A stretch of 64,000 nt of DNA from Tipula vernalis (Eukaryota; Arthropoda; Insecta; Diptera; Tipulidae), in assembly GCA_958295665.1 (NCBI GenBank), contig OY282559.1, positions 267,382,057 to 267,446,056 on the forward strand, given 5' to 3'. Position numbers and translations under genes: made by a program. Shown piece after piece: positions 11,884 through 24,428 of the stretch. Under the pieces are notes generated by a model. The model had not been told where the DNA came from and made no database searches. It saw nothing but the letters and a program-made list of their open reading frames with translations. Numbering within the stretch: position 1 is the stretch's first letter; every line of letters starts with the position of its first letter.

Positions 11884-12147
11884 TGGTGGTAAACTCCATT
11901 TCTCAAGACTAGCTATTTGGCCCTAGGGCTATCAGTCACACCAAAAGTACATGCAGTATTTTATTAAATAGAAGTTTTTTGTGAAGGCCATAGAAGAGGG
12001 TTGGGGTTTTACAGTGAACAGGCCATGAAGACAGTGCATTCTGATTTCAAGACAATGTGGAACAAATATCAAGTTTCTGAAAACCACACAGATTATAATG
12101 ATAAATTAATGAGAGCTGTAATTGAATATAATAGTTACCACATATAA
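9957..12147 (+). pseudogene. Chapaev-like transposase with RAG1-N-like zinc region, broken
   Basis: The transposase would cut and join element ends in the nucleus. It starts at ATG 9957. Residues 1-139 hold paired cysteines: CLLCLKQN, CEERLPNVICAGCKRNVYR and CQCHLCQIARSN, then CSKCFIDPKRGTPHKC in the next frame. This spacing resembles the zinc-binding N-terminal region of RAG1, which has been reported in Chapaev-like elements of molluscs. The core follows: FGIDGDDDFL (candidate first Asp, near 10990), CTWCLCES (near 11298), IPPPELHLMLG, KINGNSCRILLKK and finally YSEQAMKTVHSDF (candidate catalytic Glu, near 12015), ending at TAA 12147. Breaks: a frameshift in an A-run near 10365, TAG at 11017, shifts near 11140 and 11445, the 28S insertion near 11782, and a TAA near 11967. 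The family assignment is my inference. Confidence 0.6.
11782..11901 (+). pseudogene. 28S rRNA fragment (5' D1 region) inserted in the transposase
   Basis: About 120 bases match the start of insect large-subunit rRNA as I know it: GCCATTTACCCATAGAGGG, TGCCAGGCCCGTAG, then after a variable stretch GAGTCGTGTTGCTTGATAG, TGCAGCACTAAG and GGTGGTAAACTCCAT. The order, strand and spacing are those of 28S, and the variable middle corresponds to the D1 expansion. Transposase coding stops at its left edge (SIAQYG) and resumes at its right edge (LKTSYLALGLSVTPKVH). It is far too short to be a working rRNA gene. Confidence 0.85.
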
Positions 12148-12319
12148 TTAATTGAATCAAACTTGAATTAATGTTACTGAAATAAAGATTTTTGTTCTTC
12201 TCGACTTTCATGAGTTTTGATTTGTTTAAAATAATTCATTATATCCCCACGTATATGTTTAGAAGACATCTGTCGACAAAGAGAGAAATAATTCGCAAAT
12301 TAGCAACCTTTTGACCTGT

Positions 12320-12594
12320 ACTTTTCTGCATTCTCTTCCTGAGATTTTCCTCTTTCGATTTTTGTATGCTGGAATCCTCCGGAAGGGCATACAAAATAAG
12401 ATATTTCACTTTTTCAGACCAAAAAACCGTTTTATTGGTTCCAATTTTCGAATTTTGGCGCGAAAATGTAAACTGGTCGATGGATGATTTCAAAAAAACT
12501 TTTATCTTATTTGTTAGACCTTAGGGAACATGATGGCATAAAAAAAACAGAAGTGCAAGCACTTTTGGGTTGAGCCGCGTTCAGACGAGCCGTG
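12320..12594 (-). repeat. Right terminal inverted repeat of the Chapaev-like element
   Basis: Reverse complement of 9635-9868, ending in CCGTG and followed by the TTGC duplication. It contains an extra block near 12340-12385 that is absent from the left copy. Confidence 0.85.
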
Positions 12595-12654
12595 TTGCCC
12601 GCAATTTCATTTTTGCGAATTTTTTTTAGATCTACCTACATACACTCAAAAAAA

Positions 12655-13480
12655 AAAATCCGGTGATTTTAATAAAAAAACACTGGTTAAATTAACAAAA
12701 AAAATTGTTCGTTTTCAGCCAACGCTGCAATTCGTTAATAAAACATTTTTTGATTCGTTAATTTTACAACCATTTATAATTACCGAGAATTTTCAGATAT
12801 TTTGTAAAATGTCTCCTCGTGCTTCGTAAAAAATCGTGCAAAACATATCGTTTAGTATTCAAAGGCCATTGAAGTATTTACAAAGTAATAATGTAAATTA
12901 AATTTTGTTTTTACGAAAGTATTTGTCTCATTTACAAATTTCGCTGTTAAATTTATAAAACTTTGCCGTACAGTTATCAAAGCGAATTGTAAAATTTACG
13001 AAATAAATTAATGAAATTACAAAAATATTTGTACTCTTTATAATTTTTTGGGGAGTTTATACGAAGATTAGCGTAATATTTACAGATCACGGTGGTTGCT
13101 TTAACAAGGGGAGTGTCAAATTTAAGAAGATGGTTTGTGATATTAACAAAAGTAGATGTATTATTTACATTTATTTCTTGAGGTTTTAACGAAGGTTAGC
13201 GAGGAATTCACAAAACGCGTTCGTTGTACTAACAAAAAGGATTGTTTAATTTACCAAACTGTTCTGTGAATTTAACAAAACTATATGTATTATTAGCAAA
13301 TTTTCCTAGGATATTACCGAAGGTTATTGTAGAATTCACCAAACATATTCGTTGAATTAACAAAGCAGGATTATAAAGTTTACGATTCTAGTTGTGAAAT
13401 AAACAAAACTATGTAAATGTTCTATCTACAAAGTATGTTTGCTTTTGTTTACTAATCATGATCGTGAAATTAACAAATAT
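12655..13480. repeat. Subterminal repeat region, left end of CACTA-1
   Basis: Dozens of imperfect copies of an about 10-base word (TTTAACAAAA, TTTACAAAR, ATTAACAAA) spaced every 25-40 bases in both orientations, alternating with G-initial variants such as GTGAAATTAACAAA. The same words occur at the other end (17360-18757). Interpreted as transposase-binding sites. Confidence 0.65.
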
Positions 13481-13494
13481 AATTTGTAAAGTTA

Positions 13495-13498
<4 letters not shown>

Positions 13499-13591
<93 letters not shown>

Positions 13592-13594
13592 ATA

Positions 13595-13682
<88 letters not shown>

Positions 13683-13725
13683 AATACTTATATATATATA
13701 TTTATATATATATATATTTTTTTAT
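13499..13725. repeat. (TA)n microsatellite
   Basis: About 225 bases of TA dinucleotides interrupted by TATG/TACA variants. Long open frames here (repeating Tyr-Ile) are artefacts. Confidence 0.95.
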
Positions 13726-14759
13726 TTATTTCGGAAAATTAAATTTTCTGTATTTATAACAAGCTGTTATCCGTTTAACGATCGAGAAAAAGCAGCCAGG
13801 GCAGATAGTAACATCCGTTTTTGGAGAACGCTGAAATCCAGGTGAAGATGTGAAATAGCCGCATGGAACTAAAACGGAGAGTTGCGACCTTGTGGAAATT
13901 TATTCGAAATTTTTATCATCATGTTAACAATTTTTTAGTAAACGGTATAAAAATAAATAAATAAATATTTAAGAGATATACTTATTAAATACATTAAATT
14001 AAAAAAATAAAAATATTTAAAACAAATTTATTTTTATTCCAATTTCTTATTATTTATTTATAAAAAAATTGTTGTCATTTAGTGTTGTTACACGTATTAT
14101 TTAAATCGCAAATGAACAAATATATAACATACAATGTGGGAATATGTAGAAATAAATAAATAAAAATGATACAAAAATTCATAGTTATATCTTTAACTTA
14201 TTAAAGTTTTTTTAAATTAAATAAATATTGACTTATTCTTTAATATTTTTTTTATAACAATGAATCCTCCAATGCTTCGATGGCAAATCTCATTAGATTC
14301 AAGTGATGGGTTTTCCATCGAAACATTGAAGATTTTATTCTACCAAAAAAAAAAAAAAAATTCAGAAATATTAAGCTATAAGTCATTTTTTTTAAATTTA
14401 TTAAAAAAAATCATATAAATGTTGTGAAATTAATTAATATTAGCTAATATATTTATAACATATTAATAAAAATCTTAACATAATAAAAAGGAAATATTTT
14501 AATTTCACATACAAAGATTTATAATGAATAAAATAAATCATAAAGAAATATAATAAAATCGAAACTTATATTAAAATTTCAAGAAAATATTGATTTATAA
14601 TAAATTGTGTGTACTTTTTTTAATTAAATATTTTTTAAATATAGTTTTCAAAACTATTGTAGTTAACAAATATCAAACGTTTTTAAAATAGTTTACACTA
14701 TTTTTATTTATTATTAGTTTTTATTAAAATTATATATTTTTGTTTAAAATCATGTTATT
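13726..14759. other. CACTA-1 interior with no recognised gene
   Basis: Very AT-rich, stops in all frames. The only structure seen is an imperfect hairpin at about 14267-14330 (CCAATGCTTCGATGG against CCATCGAAACATTGAAG). This is where a transposase would lie by analogy with CACTA-2, but no transposase motif is present. Confidence 0.5.
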
Positions 14760-16211
14760 TAAATCGTTTATTAAAGTAATTATGCTTGGCACATCTTGAT
14801 CGTATTTCGTTTTAATTTCCTAAAAATAATGTTGTATGAATAGCCATACATTATAGCATGGTTTGGGGTACTCCAGTTAAAAAACTTGGTACATTTTAAA
14901 TGCTTTATCTAGGCTTTCTAAGAAACTTCCACAAACATACTTGTGGTCATCTAAAACTATAATAAATTCTTGTAAATCAGTTTCTTTCCCAATGCCAAAC
15001 AATAAGGGTTGTAATTGTTAGTTTTGTTCTAAGCAAATATCATTTATTCTTTTTATAGTTTTAGGCAGCTCGTGCACAGAATCTATTATGTTGATAAACC
15101 ATGCCTGGCTATCTTTGATAGAAGACTTGCAATAACTCACGCCCTTCGATTTTAATTTATTTTTCACGGATGGTGGTACTACACAAGAGATTAGCTGAAG
15201 GATGTTTATGTTAAATGTATCTGAAATTGAATTTTATTTTTTGTTTTGTATTATAATAATATTTTTGATATTGGCCAGATCTTATGTAAACCTTATATTG
15301 GGACTAATTTTGGGCTAAAAATTTGGTGTTATGTTACTATATTTATTTATTTTTTAATACAAATTCATGTAGAAAGCTTGGAAAACAAAATAACATAACA
15401 TCGATTTTGCATATCTAAAATTAACCCCAAAACCATTTTTTCATATTTTGCAGTTATTTCTAGAAAACCTCTAAGCATATTCCAGTGAAGTTACAAATTT
15501 TACTAGAGTTTTTTAAATACTACTTTAAAATTGAATAGCAATTACAGTGGAATAGAAGCAAAAAGTTATTACTAAGTATAGAATCCGTTGTGTCTTAGTT
15601 AAAAAATTAATGAAATTGTATAGACAAGTGAAACAAATAACAAGAATTACCTGAATTTATATTCGGCGTTTTTCTCGTCTATTCTGAGAGTACTCTTAAA
15701 TGTTCTTGTTGCTTTAGGATTTTTCGAATTACGCCACCTATGTTATTTATGAAAATATCCCAATTCGAATATATTGATTTATTGCCTGGATATGCACAGT
15801 TAAAATCGATATCGACCTGTAAAATAGATGTTAAAACATAAAAATATTCAGAAATTTGATAGATATTACCAAATCTAGCATAATTGGGTTGCTAAGTATA
15901 GGCCAATCAATAAATATATTAAAAATTGTTTTATCGTTATTAGCTAGCAATTCTTTCATCCTTGACACGTAGGTTGCTTTCCATTTTTCAATTACTAACT
16001 CCCTAGGACTTCGCAGATTTTTGAGTTCTGATTTTATTTTTAAGTAGTCTTCGCTAGGCAAAATTTCTGTTTGTTCATTGGATGCTTCTTTAATTGAAGT
16101 TTCCTCGCGGTTTTTGAAAAATTTATTATACTTTCGGAAAACATAATCGAATCTGTTGTACAGTTGGCCGGTTGGAGATCTTTTTGATTCACGATTTGTA
16201 AAGTACGATTT
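14760..16211 (-). pseudogene. CACTA-1 accessory gene (spliced), last three exons
   Basis: Exons inferred from splice consensus and phase: 15870-16211, 15651-15816 and about 14760-15220, on the minus strand. Exon one reads KSYFTNRESKRSP, TGQLYNRFDYVFRKY and ends WPILSNPIMLDL at a GT donor. Exon two starts VDIDFNCAYPGNKSIYSNWD. Exon three contains LQLISCVVPPS, FGIGKETDLQEFIIVLDDHK and LEYPKPCYNVWLFIQHYF. The exon joins fall at the same places and phases as in the CACTA-2 accessory gene, including an S|D codon split. In-frame TAG near 15685, TAA near 15020 and 14895, and TAG near 14820 show decay. Earlier exons were not found. The function is unknown; by analogy with CACTA elements that have a second DNA-binding protein it may assist transposition. 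Confidence 0.55.
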
Positions 16212-17359
<1,148 letters not shown>

Positions 17360-18757
17360 GAGTGGAACTAATTTTACGATACAATTTCGTAAAATTAACG
17401 AAGACTATTCTTTTAATAACGAAAATATTCATAAAAATAACAAACAAATATGTTCCTTACAAAGCTTTTCGTGCATTTAACGAAGCGAAGTAACGACTTT
17501 ACATTTATACTAGTAAATCAATTATTATTGAAATTATAACATACACAATTATTTTTGAAAAGTAAACATGTCATTTCTGGTTTTGTTACAATTAAATTTG
17601 GAAAGATGAGAGCCATTACAACCTTACGGAATGATTTCTAAACATATCTTACTGCAATGCCTTCCCTGAATTTGTAAATAATTAGACTTGGAAGAAATAT
17701 TTGTATGGCACTTTGTAATTAGGTGTAATCAGTGAAGGCTTTTCTAAAGCAAGATTTTTTTTGAAGAACTCATGTTAGATATGTCAAATGTTTTAATTTT
17801 CATCATTTTAAGCAAAGCTTTGTATGTCTTTGCCTTAAGCGATAAGTGTGAAATGGATCAAACTATTTTATTCCTATATCATTAAAATATTAACTAAAGC
17901 TAGTATGTTTATAATTCTGTTTAAACAAAATAATATTTTATAATGTGCTAAGCAATTGGGATGCATAGACGTTCGTTTTACATGTAGGAAATGGTAAATG
18001 GATGTCCTCATTCAAGACTTACGTTATTATTCTCTATTATTATTAGCACAAGTTTTTTCAAAGATGTATTTTGTAAAAATGATGACTATTTATGCAGAAT
18101 TTGTTTGGTATATTAAAGTTAAAAAAAATTTGATTCAGTTTTAGAAAAAACTAATTTTTAGACTTTTATAAACTTATAATAGAGGGATTACTGGGATTAA
18201 TTCAAGCGAATTTGTAAAATTGTCCACAATTATTTTTTACAATTGATAAACATTTTTTTTTCTAAAATGACAAATTACGTAAAATATTACTTAAATTTCT
18301 TCGTAAGTTTGGCTTTGCACAGAAATTGAGAATAAGAAAAGAAATTTGTTCGATTTACGAATTATTCGCTAATTATACAATCCACACTCTACAAAGCAGG
18401 TTCTAATTTAACGAAAATGTTGTTAAATTTACAAATTTTGTTTTACGATGCAAAGTTCATAAAAATAACAAAATTATTTGTAAAATGAAAAAGTGGATAA
18501 GTCGCTCCGTTATTTTTACACAGAAACTTGTAAAATTATGTTACATTTTCCCGCGCAAACATTACTAATTTTTTCTGTAAATCTGGATTTGCATATAAAT
18601 CGGAGTTACGAATTGAAATTTGTTTTATTTACGAATGCTTTGTTAAATCTACAATGAAAACCTTACAAAGCAGGTGTTAATTTAACAAAAACTTCGTTAT
18701 ATTTACAAATTTTGTTTTACGATGCAAAATTTGTAAATAAAACAGAATTATTTTTTG
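17360..18757. repeat. Subterminal repeat region, right end of CACTA-1
   Basis: Contains the same TTTACAAA / TTAACGAA words as the left end. It also has a direct duplication of about 130 bases: 18360-18490 and 18630-18755 share the order ACGAAT, TACAAAGCAGGT, TTAATTTAAC, TTTACAAATTTTG, TTTTACGATGCAAA. The middle (17520-18230) is AT-rich with fewer copies. Confidence 0.6.
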
Positions 18758-18761
18758 AGTG

Positions 18762-20119
18762 TACGATACAAATTTGTTTAAATTTCTCTGTACATAATGC
18801 ATTAATCATTGCTTACAAGAAAAAATTGTTGGCTAAATAAAATTTTATAATTAAATATTTTTTTTTTAGTTTTTTTGTGGTAAAGAAAATTTGTCTTTTC
18901 TTACGCAAAATGCAAAATTTGTGAAAAAAAAAATAATAATAATTTATGATCGTCAAAATATAATTAAGACTTGTACTTGATTTTGTATTTTTTGCAGTTT
19001 TGCCTCACTACAAACTATGAATAAAATATTAAATCAAAAATCGAGGCAATCGGAACACACATTCGCGAGTGTAAAGTGATAGCCATATGAAAACACGATA
19101 TAAATTACAAAAACAATCCGGTGTTTTATATAGTGCGCTAAAGACATAAACGCAAGACATACACACACGTAAATGTATTATGCTTATATCGCGCTTTTTT
19201 AAGCGCCATTCATCTAGTAAAACAACTTTAGTGTTTTGTGTTTTTTTATTCGTTCGGTCGGATGTAGAGATATATTACTGGTATTTAGTTAGTTTATATA
19301 TATATGTACATATGTATGTATATATAACGGGTGATGAATTTTTATTTAGTTTTTTTTTATAGTGGTCTGTCTTTATATGTTCAATAAAATATAAAACTAC
19401 AAAGATTATGCGTCTTTTCTTCAGGAAAGAAACGAAAAACTCGTCTTTTTCCAGTTTTGTGTTTGTCTCTTGTGCATGCGACGAAGAGACATATCGATAA
19501 CGCGATCCATTCATGGTTTTTTTTTTTTATAATAGTTTTCTATAAATGGAAGACCAAAAAGAAAACTCACAACACAATCTTTATTTTATTTATTTACATT
19601 TTTGTATTTATGTTTAAATATTATTTTAATTTAAAACGTTTTTTTTTTATATAAAAACAAAAACGTTATCTTTGTGTAAGTTTTTTGTCTAATTGGCATA
19701 CTAACAAAAAGTAAATACACAGCGCGTTATATACAATTATCTACCCGTTAAATTTAGAAAGTGTATTTGGCTCTTCATTCATTAACTTTAGTGTGTGACC
19801 AGATGTTGAAATATTTCGGTTGACATATTTACACTTGAGAAACAAACAAATTTTTTGTCGTGACTTTATTTCTTTTTAAATATATTGGAAACACTAAAAA
19901 GTCTTACATTCTGATTGTTCCCGTGTACTACTACTTGATCTTCGAATCCATTAGAGTATCTCGTTATATTGAAACGGATATAGTAATTCACTAAGAGTTG
20001 TTCAAAGAGCCTCATTATCACATTACCTAAATCCTATCATTTATGATGGGTGAAACCCACACTCCAAAAATCCTTAATTTCCTCGTAGTATAACATCTGC
20101 AGAATCAATCTAATTTTAT
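18762..20119. other. Intergenic, nothing recognised
   Basis: AT-rich single-copy-looking DNA. I see T-runs, a short (TA)n near 19296-19326 and isolated short frames, but no domain, RNA gene or element end. Confidence 0.5.
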
Positions 20120-20127
20120 CTTGGAAT

Positions 20128-20450
20128 CAGAGTTTTAAATGGGATTTCATTTTGCTCTTCGCTCTTCATTTTTGTTCAAGAGCGATAATAAAAATTATTA
20201 AAAAGCTTTTTATAAAGAACGATATTGTAAAAAAAAAAAATATCGCTCTGAAGAACTGGAGCATTATTTTTATTATAAGGCTCTTCCACTATTGCGTTTG
20301 TGTTATCATATTTTCACTCTTTGTTATTGCGCTATATTGAGAAAATAAATACGCTCTGCTCTGATGAATAAAAACGTCATTAATATATTGCTGTTGCTCT
20401 TGTTATTACGGCAAACGGTTACATTCAAAACCTTCTAAATTTCTTTAGAA
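20128..20450. repeat. Left subterminal zone of the foldback element
   Basis: Repeated CGCTCTT / AAGAGCGA words about every 20-60 bases. The mirror zone is at 23010-23297. Likely transposase-binding sites, as hAT elements carry short subterminal repeats; this is inferred, not shown. Confidence 0.6.
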
Positions 20451-20459
20451 AGCCAAATT

Positions 20460-21880
20460 GTTTTATTAGCGAACAGATGCACGGGTATTGGAAATGGGAT
20501 TCTAAAATGATTTTTGGGTAAAGTTCTGGAATAAGGCTAACTAGGATGAAACTTCGCTATTCCTTAACCGATTTTAGTGAAATTTGACTCGAGCGATGGA
20601 AATCTGATTCTAAAATGATTTTTAGATGTAGTTCTGGAATATGGCCAACTAGGATGGAACTTGGCCATTCCTTAACCGATTTTAGTGAAATTTAAAATGC
20701 GCAATGGACGTGGGATTCTAAAATTATTTTTGGATGAAGCTCTTGAATATGGCCAATTGTAATGGAATTTGGCTATTTCTTAACCGATTTTAGTGAAATT
20801 TGTCATGTGCGTTGGAAATGGGATTCTAAAGTGATTTATGGATACATTTCTGGAATATGGCCAACTAGGATGGAACTTGGCTTTTCTTTAACCGATTTGA
20901 ATGAAATTTGACATGTGCGTTGGAAATGGGATTCTAAAATGATTTTTCGGTGAAGTTCTGGAATATGGCCAATTGTGATGGAGCTTGGCTATTCCTTAAC
21001 CGATTTTAGAAAAATTTGACGTGTGCGTTAGAAATGGGTTTATACAATGATTTATAGATAAAGCTCTGGAATATGGCCAACTGGGATTGAACTTGGCTAT
21101 TCTTTAACTGATTTGAGTGAAATTTGACATGTCCGTTGGAAATGGGATTCTAAAATGATTTTTAGATGAAGTTCTAGAATAAGGCCAACTTAGATGGAAC
21201 TTGGCTATTCTTAAACAGATTTTAGTGAAATTTGACACGCGCGATGAAAAAGGGATTCTACAATGATTTTTAGCTGGATATGGCCAACTAGGATGTAACT
21301 TGGCTGTTTCTTAACCGATTGTGACGCAATTCGACATGTGCGTTGGAAATGGGATGAATGAAGTTCTGGATTTCAGAGAAATTTAACATGCGCGACGGGA
21401 ACGGGATTCTACAATGATTCTTAGAGTGAAGTACTGGAATATGGCGAACTAGTATGGAACTTGGGTATGCCTTAACCGATTTTAGTGAAATTTGACATGT
21501 GCGTTGGAAATGGGATTCTAAAATGATTTTTAGATGATTTTCTTAAATATGAAAAATTTAGATGGAACTTAGCTGTTCCTAAACCGATTGTGATGCAATT
21601 CAATATATGCGTTGGAAGTGGGATTCTAAAATAGTTTTTAGATAAAGTTCTTGAATGTGGCTAAACAGGATGGAAATTACAGATTATTTCTCCACCGATT
21701 TTCGATCTGCCGCACAGCAGATAAACCTCGACAGCTGCATGGATACTTGGCTATTACTTAACCGACTGTGATGCAATTCAATATATGCTTTGGAAGTGAG
21801 ATTCTAAAATAGTTTCTTGATAAAGTTATGGAATATGGCCAACAGCAGATAAACCTCGACAGCTGCATGGATTGCGGAAA
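20460..21880 (+). repeat. 108-bp tandem repeat array, left arm
   Basis: Copies of a unit containing CTGGAATATGGCCAACTAGG, ATGGAACTTGGCTATTCC, TTAACCGATTTTAGTGAAAT and GTGCGTTGGAAATGGGATTC. The word CTGGAAT recurs at 20526, 20634, 20742 (variant), 20850, 20958, 21066 and 21174, giving an exact 108-bp period. Later copies are diverged and partly truncated (21260-21880). A 29-base word with GATAAACCTCGACAGCTGC occurs twice near 21715 and 21845. Confidence 0.9.
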
Positions 21881-22129
21881 CTGCCAAAGACAATAGCTTT
21901 TTAGGTTACTCATATTGATATATTTAAATATATCAATTCGAGTAACCTAAAGTAATAATAATTATTACACATCTGCTGTAACCTGTTTAGATTACTCATA
22001 TTGATATATTTATTATACATCTGCCGGGAAATTTAGTCGCAATCAAAGGAAAATAAGAAAAAATGGGTGACAGCACGCTAATATTAGTGTAGGATCCCAG
22101 AATTAGGAAAATCAATCTTAATTAGCCAT
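21881..22129. repeat. Centre of the foldback element with palindrome
   Basis: 21901-21950 is a 50-base palindrome (only two mismatched pairs) centred on TATTTAAATA and bounded by TTAGGTTACTC/GAGTAACCTAA. A further half copy lies near 21985-22010. This is the point where repeat orientation flips. Confidence 0.8.
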
Positions 22130-22990
22130 TTAGGCCATATTAAAGAACTACATCTAAAAATCATTGTAGAATCCCGTTTTCATCACGCATGTCAAATTTC
22201 ACTAAACCTGTTAAGGAAGAGCCAAGTTCCATTACAATTGGCCATATTCCAGAACTTTATCCAATTTCTCTAAAATCGGTTAAGAAATATTCAAGTTCAA
22301 TCACAATTGGCCATATTCCAGAACATGATGCAAAAATCATTTTAGAATCCCATTTCCAACGCATATGTTAAATTTCACTAAAATCGGTTAAGGAATAGCG
22401 AAGTTCCATCCTAGTTGGCCATATTCTAGAACTTTATCTAAAAATCAATTTAAACTCCCACTTCTATCGCGCATGTTGAATTTCTCAAAAATCGGTTTAG
22501 GAATAGCCAAGTTCCATCCTAGTTGGCCATATTCCAGAACTTCATCTAATCATTGTAGAATTTCATTTCCAACGCACATGTCAAATTTCACTAAAATCGG
22601 TTAAGGAATAGCCAAGTTTCATCACAATTGGCCATATTCCGGAAATTTATCCATAAATCATTTTAGAATCCAATTTCCAACGCACATGTAAAATTTCACT
22701 AAAATCGGTTAAGGAATAGCCAAGTTCCATCCTAGTTGGCCATATTCCAGGACTTCATCTAAAAATCATTGTAGAATCCCGTTTTCATAACGCATGTCAA
22801 ATTTGACTAAAATTGGTTAAGAAATATCCAAGGTCCATCCTAATTGCCCATATTCCATAACTTCATCTAATAATCATTGTAAAATCCCATTTCCAACGCA
22901 CATGTGTTAAATTCCTCTAAAATCGGTTAAGAAATAGCCAAGTTCCATCCTAGTTGGCCATATTCCAGGAATTTATCTAAATATCGTTTA
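22130..22990 (-). repeat. 108-bp tandem repeat array, right arm (inverted)
   Basis: The same unit in reverse complement: CCTAGTTGGCCATATTCCAG, ATTTCACTAAAATCGGTTAA, CATTTCCAACGCACATGT. About seven to eight copies. Copies differ from each other by roughly as much as from left-arm copies, so the arms are not a recent perfect duplication. Confidence 0.9.
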
Positions 22991-23305
22991 TCGAACTTTC
23001 TTTATTTAATGATATTCAAAGAGCAATTCGTGTGTTACAAAAAAATATGCTCCCTAATGTATTTTCTTCAATGGCTCTGTAGAATGGGTTGGGAGCGATA
23101 TTTTTAGCTTTTACGCTCTTTGTTTTAAGAGCAAAATTAAAGATAAAAATTTATATCACTTTGAAAGAGCGAAATAATTTTTTTTTTGTTTATCATTAGA
23201 GGGTAAGAGCGTAAAAGCAAACTGAAAAAAAATTGTATTGGGAGCAAGAGCGAAAATTTTTATAAAGAGCTCTAAAAAGCGATAAATTTAAACTCTGCTT
23301 GGAAT

Positions 23306-24291
23306 CATTTAAACATTCTAACGAAGACGGTAAATAGAGCAAAGCAATTCGAAGCAATTCGATCAACCATCAAGGAAAAAAAATTACTGAATTATTTACT
23401 ATATAATATAGTAACCGAATTATAGTATACAATGTTATATGTATATTACTGTAAAAGTTACTATGTGTATGGTGGACTTTACAATTTACTTAGTAGTGTG
23501 TGCAATATAGGAATCACTACTATATAGGAACCAATAGCAATTTTTTCCTTTTTGTTAAGGTAAATCCCGTAATTTTAAACTGATCAAAAACGCATTACTT
23601 CTAGTCCTTCTTTACAGTCGCAAGTTAGTCCATATGGCGAACAGTCGATTTTATTTTATTTCGTAATTATAAAAAAAAAAAAACTGTGAATCGTTTGGAG
23701 TAATCAAGTTTTATGTTATTCAAAAAAATATCATAAGAAAAACTGTGTCAAAGCCTCCTCTATATAAAAGACGTTTAAGTTAAGGGAGATTTATTTTACG
23801 ATTTCCCATAAGAACCCATTTAAAATTGAACATTGTTGATTTAAATTTTATTAATGAAAAATACTCGTAACATAAAATATTTTTAGTTTTATATTTAAAT
23901 CAAACTTTTGAGTATAACAAATTTTGAAATCAATAATTTAAATTTAGCAATTTAATTAATATACGTAAAATAAAACCGTACAAATTTAATTTTTCTTTGT
24001 GCGTTTATGTGAAAAAGGCAGGGCAAGCTTATCAAAGCGAAATCAATGACGTAAAATCTTGTTCTGTAAAATAAATACATAATTTAGTGCAAATGTTTCG
24101 TTATAGATGGGGCATTTACTATTTTTGACATTTTTTTTTTAACAAAAATAAGGATTTACATTAAAATTACAACTTTAATTTTATTGTACACTTGAGAATG
24201 CTTTGTACGGTTTTAAATACAAATATTTACGAAACTAATCGTTTCCTTATAATAATTCAGCGGTTTTCCGTATGTCATTTATTTTAATTGG
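23306..24291. other. Intergenic, nothing recognised
   Basis: AT-rich DNA between the foldback element and the piggyBac-like element. I see no coding frame, RNA gene or element terminus. Confidence 0.5.
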
Positions 24292-24428
24292 TTAACCCTT
24301 TCACTCGTACTGTACATAATTGTGTACATGGAGAATGTCGTGCAATTTACACATTTGTTTAGATGTACTCAATAGCGTATACAAACGTAAACAGTTGTGT
24401 AATTTTTATTTCATTATTTTGGTAGAAT

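Larger units (their letters stand above)
9635..12594 (+). mobile_element. Chapaev-like (CMC superfamily) DNA transposon, 2.96 kb
   Basis: Both ends begin CACGGCTCGTCTGAACGCGG and face each other, forming inverted repeats of about 240 bp. TTGC directly precedes the left end and directly follows the right end, a 4-bp target duplication. Termini starting CAC plus a 4-bp duplication fit the Chapaev group of CACTA-Mirage-Chapaev elements. The interior carries one decayed transposase. Transib (5-bp, CG-rich duplications) was considered and fits less well. The element is dead: frameshifts, stops and an rRNA insertion. Confidence 0.6.
20128..23297. mobile_element. Foldback hAT-like non-autonomous element, 3.17 kb
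   Basis: Ends are CAGAGTTTTAAAT (20128) and, reversed, CAGAGTTTAAAT (23297). An exact 8-bp direct repeat CTTGGAAT flanks it (20120-20127 and 23298-23305), with T at position 2 and A at position 7 as in hAT target sites. Inside each end lie about 300 bases rich in AGAGCGA/CGCTCTT words. Next come long arms of 108-bp tandem repeats in opposite orientation, around a short palindrome. No transposase is encoded, so it would rely on a hAT enzyme elsewhere. Confidence 0.8.

Noticed and set aside
11782..11901. An rRNA gene
   Set aside because: Only about 120 bases of the 28S 5' region, flanked directly by transposase coding.
9635..12594. Transib or P-element identity
   Set aside because: Ends begin CAC, but the flank is a 4-bp TTGC rather than a 5-bp CG-rich (Transib) or 8-bp (P) duplication. 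No THAP motif at the N terminus.
20460..22990. CRISPR-like regular repeats
   Set aside because: The 108-bp units are head-to-tail without spacers, diverged, inverted between arms, and lie in a eukaryotic element with an 8-bp target duplication.
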